Assembly (NCBI GenBank): GCA_902793845.1
Contig: CADBFE010000005.1
Location: forward strand, 1 to 47,727
Direction of reading: 5' to 3'
DNA length: 47,727 nucleotides
DNA from: an uncultured Lachnospiraceae bacterium
GTDB lineage: Bacteria > Bacillota > Clostridia > Lachnospirales > Lachnospiraceae
Part shown: positions 43,007 through 47,727 of the stretch, in pieces
Layout of the letters: the number at the start of each line of letters is the position of its first letter
Numbering within the stretch: the first letter of the stretch is position 1
Translations under genes and position numbers: made by a program
The notes under the pieces: generated by a model
What the model was told of the DNA's origin: nothing
Databases searched by the model: none
What the model saw: the letters and a program-made list of their open reading frames with translations, nothing else

Positions 43007-46000
43007 GTGAGAGAATTACTCGATAAGGTCGTCAGCAAGGGGCTGAAGACTGATTCTGAAACAGAATACGGAGTCACACCATATACATTAATACTCAGTT
43101 GCAATGAGATAGAGTTTGAAATGGCCGCAGATACGCAGTATCAAGGCTCATTTCAGGTAGTAACGGATGAAAAGGCCAAAGCCGAAGGATATGTTTACTC
43201 CGAAGACCTGCGCATGTTTATTAGGACAGCACAGTTCGGTGGCCTCGACAGGGAGATTATATATTTCTTTGATTCCACAGGATTAAAAGAGGGCAGTGTG
43301 GTTAAGGGCGTCATCAGCATCGTTTCTAACCTTGGAGAATATGAACTGCCCTATACCATACATATAGCCAACAGTACATTATCAAGCAATCTTGGAGAGA
43401 TACGCAATCTGTTTCACTTTGCGAATCTGGCAAAAGCTGACTGGGATCAGGCAGTTTCTCTTTTTTACTCAGAAAATTTCAGCCAAATACTGACAGGAAA
43501 TGACAGGCAGTACATCGGACCGTACAAGGGACTCTCTGCGCTCACGGAAGGGCCGGATGGTCAGCTCTATGCCAATGAGTGCAATGTCAATACATTCCTG
43601 GAACTGACCAGAAAAAAGAGCAGATCGAGATATTCATCTGAGACAAGAGCAATCGAAGTCAACAATCCCAAGGAGACATATTACACCGAACTGGCCATAA
43701 AGAGAGACGGCTGGGGATATACAAATCTGGAGATCAGCACGAGCCAGGATTTTATAGTCACACCCAAGGAGTATCTGGTCAGTGAGGATTTTGAGGACGG
43801 TGTGGCGACCATCCCTGTGTATATCGATGTGAAAGAACTTCACAGAGGTGTCAATCAGGGCGTTATTGTCCTTAAGGATTTTTATAACTATATCGAGATA
43901 CCCGTAAAGGTCAATGTAAATACATACAGACGTATCAGGGACGGATACAAGACAGATACTCTTAAACTCATGAGGCTGTATGTCCTCTATCGACTGGGCA
44001 GAGTATCAAAAAATGAGTGGGTCAAGGAATCGAGTGTGGTTATTTCCCATATGCTCTCTATTGCAAAGACATCGGAGAAAGTACCTGCCGATGAATTTGA
44101 GATAGAGCGTTTCGTGACAGCGAAACTTTATCAGGTCCACCTCTTTGTGACTCAAAAGAGGGAGAATGACGGAAGAGGTGCACTTGAGCAGGCCAAGCTG
44201 TTTTTAAATGAGAATACCAGACCGGAGATAATCGGATACAGTCTTTATCTTGAATATCTGCTCACAAAGGATGATTCACTTAAAAACGAATATGCCAGAA
44301 ATATAGAGCTCCTCTATGTGCAGAATAAAAATTCCGCAATGCTCGCGTGGCTTCTCCTCTACGTAAAAGAGGAACTGCGCCAGGATGACAGGGAGAGATT
44401 AAAACTCATAAAGTATCAGTATGAGCACGGATGCGTGAGCCCCCTTATGTTTGTGGAGGCTCTGAATATATTTATTTATTCACCTTCCATGATCACCCAG
44501 CTCACGGATTTTGAGCTTGCCATATATTATTTTGCAAAAAAGCATGACGCCATGACAGGCGACATGAGACGCAGGCTCAACTTTATGGCTTCCAGGGAAG
44601 TGGCTTACAGCAGGGAGATCAACGAACTCCTCGTATACTCTTACGAGAGAGAACCGCTCCGGGAGACTCTTGAGGAAGTATGCCGTATGCTCATGAGAGG
44701 CAACCGTACCGGTAATGAGTATTTTTCATGGTATGAAAAAGCTGTTGAGAGTGAGATCAGGATCAACAGGCTGTATGAGTATTACCTGATGTCGATCGAC
44801 CTGACATATACAGGCAGACTGCCCAAGATCATACTTATGTATTTTGCCTTCAGATCGGATCTTGATTATGAGAGAAATGCATTCCTGTATGCCAACGTCT
44901 TAAAGCACAGACCGGCATACCAGGATATATACAAGGATTATCTGCCTGCCATAAAGGAATTTGCAAAGGATCAGTTAAAGAAGTGCCATATCAATGACAA
45001 TCTGGCATATATTTACAAGACTGCTCTGGGTGAAGAACTCTACAGCGAAGAGCTTGTCCAGTACTACTCAAAGATACTGTTTGCCCATTATATAGACATA
45101 AAGATACCGGAGAAGACATCCCAGGTTTCAGGTGTAATAGTTATCAACGAGCATATTACTCATGAAGAGTGTTATGCCATTTATAACGGTCACGGTATCA
45201 TACCCCTTGTCGGAGATGATTACTGTATCCTCGTGGAGGACCAGTACGGCAACAGGTATGTGGACAACTCTCTTTACAAGGTTAAGCGCATAGTAAAGAA
45301 CGACCAGAGGATGGCAGAGGTCATGATGAAGAACTGTACAGATCTTTACCCCGCCCTGTACCTTGAGGAGAATGCATACAGCGGACCTGCCCTTGCCCTT
45401 GAGGAAGAGACAGCACTTATATATCTGACAGAATGTGACAATATCGACAGGCATTTCAGGCTGAATATCATGATAGGCCTTGCCGAATATTATTTTGACA
45501 AAGATGAGATATCGAGACTCGATGAGCTGATGCTCAGGTTTGATCCGGATGAACTGGATGGTGAACTCAGAGAAAAGTGCATACATATCATGGCAGCCAG
45601 GGGCATGTATGACAGGGCTCTTGAGTGGGTATGCAAGTACGGCTCCGAGTATGTTGATGACAAGATACTCCTCAGGTTATGCGACCGCATACTCGTCAGA
45701 TCTGATTATGAATATGATTACAACGTCCTCAAAATATGTGAGACCGTATTTGCCGGGGGCAGATATGATGAGACTATCCTTAAATATCTGCTGATGTTTA
45801 AGAACGGATCTTCAAAATCGCTAAAGAGACTCTGGAGGGCTGCGGATTCATTTGACCTTGATGTACACGGACTCCTTGAGACCATGATAGTACAGATACT
45901 TTACTCCGGTGCTGATATCGGAGAGGAGTATAATATTTTCCTTCAGTATGTAACGGAAAATCCCATCCCCGAACTGGAAAAACTGTTTCTCGATAAACTC

Positions 46001-46681
46001 TCGAGGGATTATTTTGTAAAGAAGCATGATGTTGACAGACAGGTTTTTGACACAGTGATCAGTCTCCACAGAAAAGGGGAAAATCTGACTGATTATATCA
46101 AGATAGCTTTCCTTAAGAGTTGTGCGGACAATAAAGACAAGATAGTCATATCAGCTGAGCAGAGAGCGCTCATAGTACTGTTTATGACAGAGTTTCTTGC
46201 AAGGCATATCATGTTTCCGTTCTTCCTTGAATTCAGGGATTACTGGTCAAAACTGTCCATGTATGAGGACAGGAGCTTTATAGAATACACCGGAGACCCG
46301 GGCAGCAAAGTCATCCTCCACTATTACATAGAAGATGATACACCGGGCAGGGAATATGAATTCAAACGGGAGGAGATGCAGCATCTCCTCGGCGGTGTAT
46401 ATGTAAAAAGTTTTGTGCTGTTTGATAATGAATCTGTCAGATATTACATCACAGAGGAAAATGCGAGAAGCGAGAAACTGACCCGTTCGGATTCCCTCAA
46501 AACAGGTAAAGCAAAGAACGGCAGTAACTGGCGCTACGACTGTATCAACGATATTCTGGCAGCAGGAAAACATAAAAATACAGACGGATTCTTCAGATTA
46601 TCTGAAGAATATATCACACAGCAGTTTATCACAGAGCATCTGTTTACGCCTGACAGAGGCGAGATGCATCACGAATCATAA
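43007..46681 (+). CDS. Large DUF5717 family protein
   Basis: 1224 residues, no signal peptide or membrane helix, so cytoplasmic. Three regions by eye: an N-terminal beta-rich part (about 20-280) with two Ig-like sandwiches (FEMAADTQYQGSFQVVTDE, VIYFFDSTGLKEGSVV; YYTELAIKRDGWGYTNLEI, VIVLKDFYNYIEIPVKV); a long alpha-helical, TPR-like solenoid (about 300-1070) rich in Tyr, Leu and Arg; and a C-terminal beta part (KVILHYYIEDD, VYVKSFVLFDNESVRYYITEE). I match it to DUF5717 from memory. GTG 43007 has GGGGA (42993-42997) ahead. The DUF5716 actin-like ATPase gene begins 17 bases later. Scaffold or chaperone-type partner is an inference. Function unknown. Confidence 0.72.
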   Translation: MRELLDKVVSKGLKTDSETEYGVTPYTLILSCNEIEFEMAADTQYQGSFQVVTDEKAKAEGYVYSEDLRMFIRTAQFGGLDREIIYFFDSTGLKEGSVVKGVISIVSNLGEYELPYTIHIANSTLSSNLGEIRNLFHFANLAKADWDQAVSLFYSENFSQILTGNDRQYIGPYKGLSALTEGPDGQLYANECNVNTFLELTRKKSRSRYSSETRAIEVNNPKETYYTELAIKRDGWGYTNLEISTSQDFIVTPKEYLVSEDFEDGVATIPVYIDVKELHRGVNQGVIVLKDFYNYIEIPVKVNVNTYRRIRDGYKTDTLKLMRLYVLYRLGRVSKNEWVKESSVVISHMLSIAKTSEKVPADEFEIERFVTAKLYQVHLFVTQKRENDGRGALEQAKLFLNENTRPEIIGYSLYLEYLLTKDDSLKNEYARNIELLYVQNKNSAMLAWLLLYVKEELRQDDRERLKLIKYQYEHGCVSPLMFVEALNIFIYSPSMITQLTDFELAIYYFAKKHDAMTGDMRRRLNFMASREVAYSREINELLVYSYEREPLRETLEEVCRMLMRGNRTGNEYFSWYEKAVESEIRINRLYEYYLMSIDLTYTGRLPKIILMYFAFRSDLDYERNAFLYANVLKHRPAYQDIYKDYLPAIKEFAKDQLKKCHINDNLAYIYKTALGEELYSEELVQYYSKILFAHYIDIKIPEKTSQVSGVIVINEHITHEECYAIYNGHGIIPLVGDDYCILVEDQYGNRYVDNSLYKVKRIVKNDQRMAEVMMKNCTDLYPALYLEENAYSGPALALEEETALIYLTECDNIDRHFRLNIMIGLAEYYFDKDEISRLDELMLRFDPDELDGELREKCIHIMAARGMYDRALEWVCKYGSEYVDDKILLRLCDRILVRSDYEYDYNVLKICETVFAGGRYDETILKYLLMFKNGSSKSLKRLWRAADSFDLDVHGLLETMIVQILYSGADIGEEYNIFLQYVTENPIPELEKLFLDKLSRDYFVKKHDVDRQVFDTVISLHRKGENLTDYIKIAFLKSCADNKDKIVISAEQRALIVLFMTEFLARHIMFPFFLEFRDYWSKLSMYEDRSFIEYTGDPGSKVILHYYIEDDTPGREYEFKREEMQHLLGGVYVKSFVLFDNESVRYYITEENARSEKLTRSDSLKTGKAKNGSNWRYDCINDILAAGKHKNTDGFFRLSEEYITQQFITEHLFTPDRGEMHHES

Positions 46682-46698
46682 AATATTTGGAGTGGCAC

Positions 46699-47727
46699 AT
46701 GCCTGATTACAGGGAAACCATTAAAGAGACAATTAAAGATACGATAAAGGATTCGCTCGGAAAACTCTCAAAGCAGAGGATAGTGCTCGGATTTGATATA
46801 TCCGATGAGTACTCCGTCATCAGCTATTATATGCTGGGGGACAATGAGCCTAAAACGGCGACGGTCACACCTGACGGCGAGGATATGTGCATCCCTACTG
46901 TGATAGGCAAGAGCTTTAACGAGAATGTATGGCATTTCGGCTCCCAGGCCATCGAGATGGAGCAAAAGAAAGAGGGCATGACGGTTGACCGTCTCCTTGA
47001 GAAAGCGAGAGCGGGAGAAAATATCCAGGTAGAGATGCAGTATTACGATCCTGTGGATCTGCTGGCTCTGTTTATGAAAAAATGCTTCGGCCTCGTGGGG
47101 CTCGTGGCACCTGTTGAAAAGGTTGCCGCAATAGTCATCACGGTAGACAAGCCGGATGAGGAGACGATGAATATATTTAAAAAGGCTGTTGATATCCTGC
47201 GTATCAAGCCTGACAAAATATATTTCCAGAGTCATTCCGAGAGTGCATATTACTACATGATCAATCAGCCGAGAGAGCTGTGGAATCACAACGTGCTGAT
47301 ATGCCACCTTAAATCAGACTGCCTCGTCATCAGGACTATGAAGAAAAATGTTCATACCAGTCCTGTCGTGGTACTGATGGAGGAAAATAAATTCCGGAAT
47401 GTCAGGGGCGATGATCTGATTGATGCACCGTCACCTGTAAAGAAGCAAAAGGATAATGAGCTCTGGACGATCATGCAGGGCTTTTGCGAAGGCAATTATA
47501 TCTCTTCCATTTACCTTATGGGCAAGGACTTTGAGGGGGACTGGTGGAAGGAAAGCCTCAACTACATGAGCAAAAACAGGCGTGTCTTTATGGGCAACAA
47601 TCTGTTTAGCAAAGGTGCTGCATACGGAGCCAGAGAGATAATAAATCCCACTGATGTAGGCGGCAATCATGTATTTCTCGGTAGAGAAAAGGTTAAAGCC
47701 AATGTGGGCATGAATGTGATCAGGGAT
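46699..47727 (+). CDS. DUF5716 family actin/Hsp70-fold protein (3' end outside window)
   Basis: 343 residues visible, frame open to the window edge. After a 26-residue amphipathic leader (ETIKETIKDTIKDSLGKLSK) comes VLGFDISDEYSVISYY, which resembles the phosphate-1 loop of the actin/Hsp70/hexokinase fold; IPTVIGK and FGSQAIE follow as in Hsp70-like proteins (strands of the first subdomain). EKVAAIVITVDKP and KPDKIYFQSHSESAYYYM resemble the interdomain helix-strand region. The second-half motifs are partly missing or outside. GGAG (46689-46692) precedes the ATG, 17 bases after DUF5717. Likely ATP-binding partner of DUF5717; function unknown. The nucleotide site is not proven. Confidence 0.7.
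   Translation, partial: MPDYRETIKETIKDTIKDSLGKLSKQRIVLGFDISDEYSVISYYMLGDNEPKTATVTPDGEDMCIPTVIGKSFNENVWHFGSQAIEMEQKKEGMTVDRLLEKARAGENIQVEMQYYDPVDLLALFMKKCFGLVGLVAPVEKVAAIVITVDKPDEETMNIFKKAVDILRIKPDKIYFQSHSESAYYYMINQPRELWNHNVLICHLKSDCLVIRTMKKNVHTSPVVVLMEENKFRNVRGDDLIDAPSPVKKQKDNELWTIMQGFCEGNYISSIYLMGKDFEGDWWKESLNYMSKNRRVFMGNNLFSKGAAYGAREIINPTDVGGNHVFLGREKVKANVGMNVIRD

Noticed and set aside
45128-45586. 152-codon minus-strand ORF inside DUF5717.
   Set aside because: Antisense shadow of a gene with strong protein-like composition; no ribosome site.
1-47727. CRISPR arrays, insertion sequences, prophage or integrase genes, riboswitches.
   Set aside because: No regularly spaced repeats, no transposase or integrase motifs, and no leader I could match to a riboswitch family were seen.

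Overview
The window looks like a chromosomal segment of an anaerobic low-to-mid GC Firmicute of the family Lachnospiraceae (Butyrivibrio/Roseburia neighbourhood). I infer this from the gene complement: several protein families I associate mainly with that family (DUF5717/DUF5716, DUF5050, DUF6465, DUF6273), the order yicC-remA-gmk-rpoZ, rimO-pgsA-cinA followed by recA-recX-rny, Gram-positive LexA boxes, and strong AGGAGG ribosome sites. I see no insertion sequences, prophage genes or CRISPR arrays. It is mostly core chromosome.

Layout. 1-3066: the 3' end of a PHP-type histidinol phosphatase, then a monoacylglycerol-lipase-like hydrolase tightly coupled to glycerol kinase. 3114-4442: a secreted acidic lipoprotein. 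4562-5563: gap, with its own strong promoter. 5664-5723: a perfect palindrome between converging genes. 5787-6824 (-): a DUF5050 membrane-anchored protein. 6924-12032: a GH2 glycosidase and an LTA-synthase-like phosphotransferase with a repetitive tail. 12161-13712: a GNAT acetyltransferase, a CheC-type phosphatase with two intact active-site motifs, and a small SecB-like protein. 13737-19092: ABC-F, MoxR, DUF58 and a polytopic membrane protein as an overlapping operon. 19172-21205: yicC-remA-gmk-rpoZ. 21288-24500: rimO-pgsA-cinA. 24858-28214: recA (two LexA boxes), recX, rny. 28300-28567: two tRNA-Leu genes. 28698-32876: a GT-C membrane glycosyltransferase, a glycerol-1-phosphate-dehydrogenase-like enzyme and a GGDEF-EAL protein. 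32903-32959: a second copy of the palindrome. 37408-32977 (-): a second MoxR-DUF58 operon, this one ending in a membrane transglutaminase. 37565-39837: a membrane-sensor GGDEF*-EAL gene broken by an apparent one-base frameshift. 39841-42306: queH-argS. 42383-42598: a small DUF6465 protein. 42685-42852: tRNA-Val and tRNA-Met. 43007 to the end: DUF5717 followed by an actin/Hsp70-like DUF5716 gene cut by the window edge.

How the parts relate. Several enzymes handle glycerol or glycerol phosphate (hydrolase, GlpK, PgsA, LtaS-like, G1PDH-like), so envelope lipid and polymer synthesis is a recurring theme. The two MoxR-DUF58 modules and two EAL proteins are parallel paralogous systems. The most promising poorly described units are the DUF5717-DUF5716 pair, the CheC-like plus SecB-like pair, and a dispersed palindrome family whose two copies here differ by compensatory base-pair changes and both lie between converging genes.
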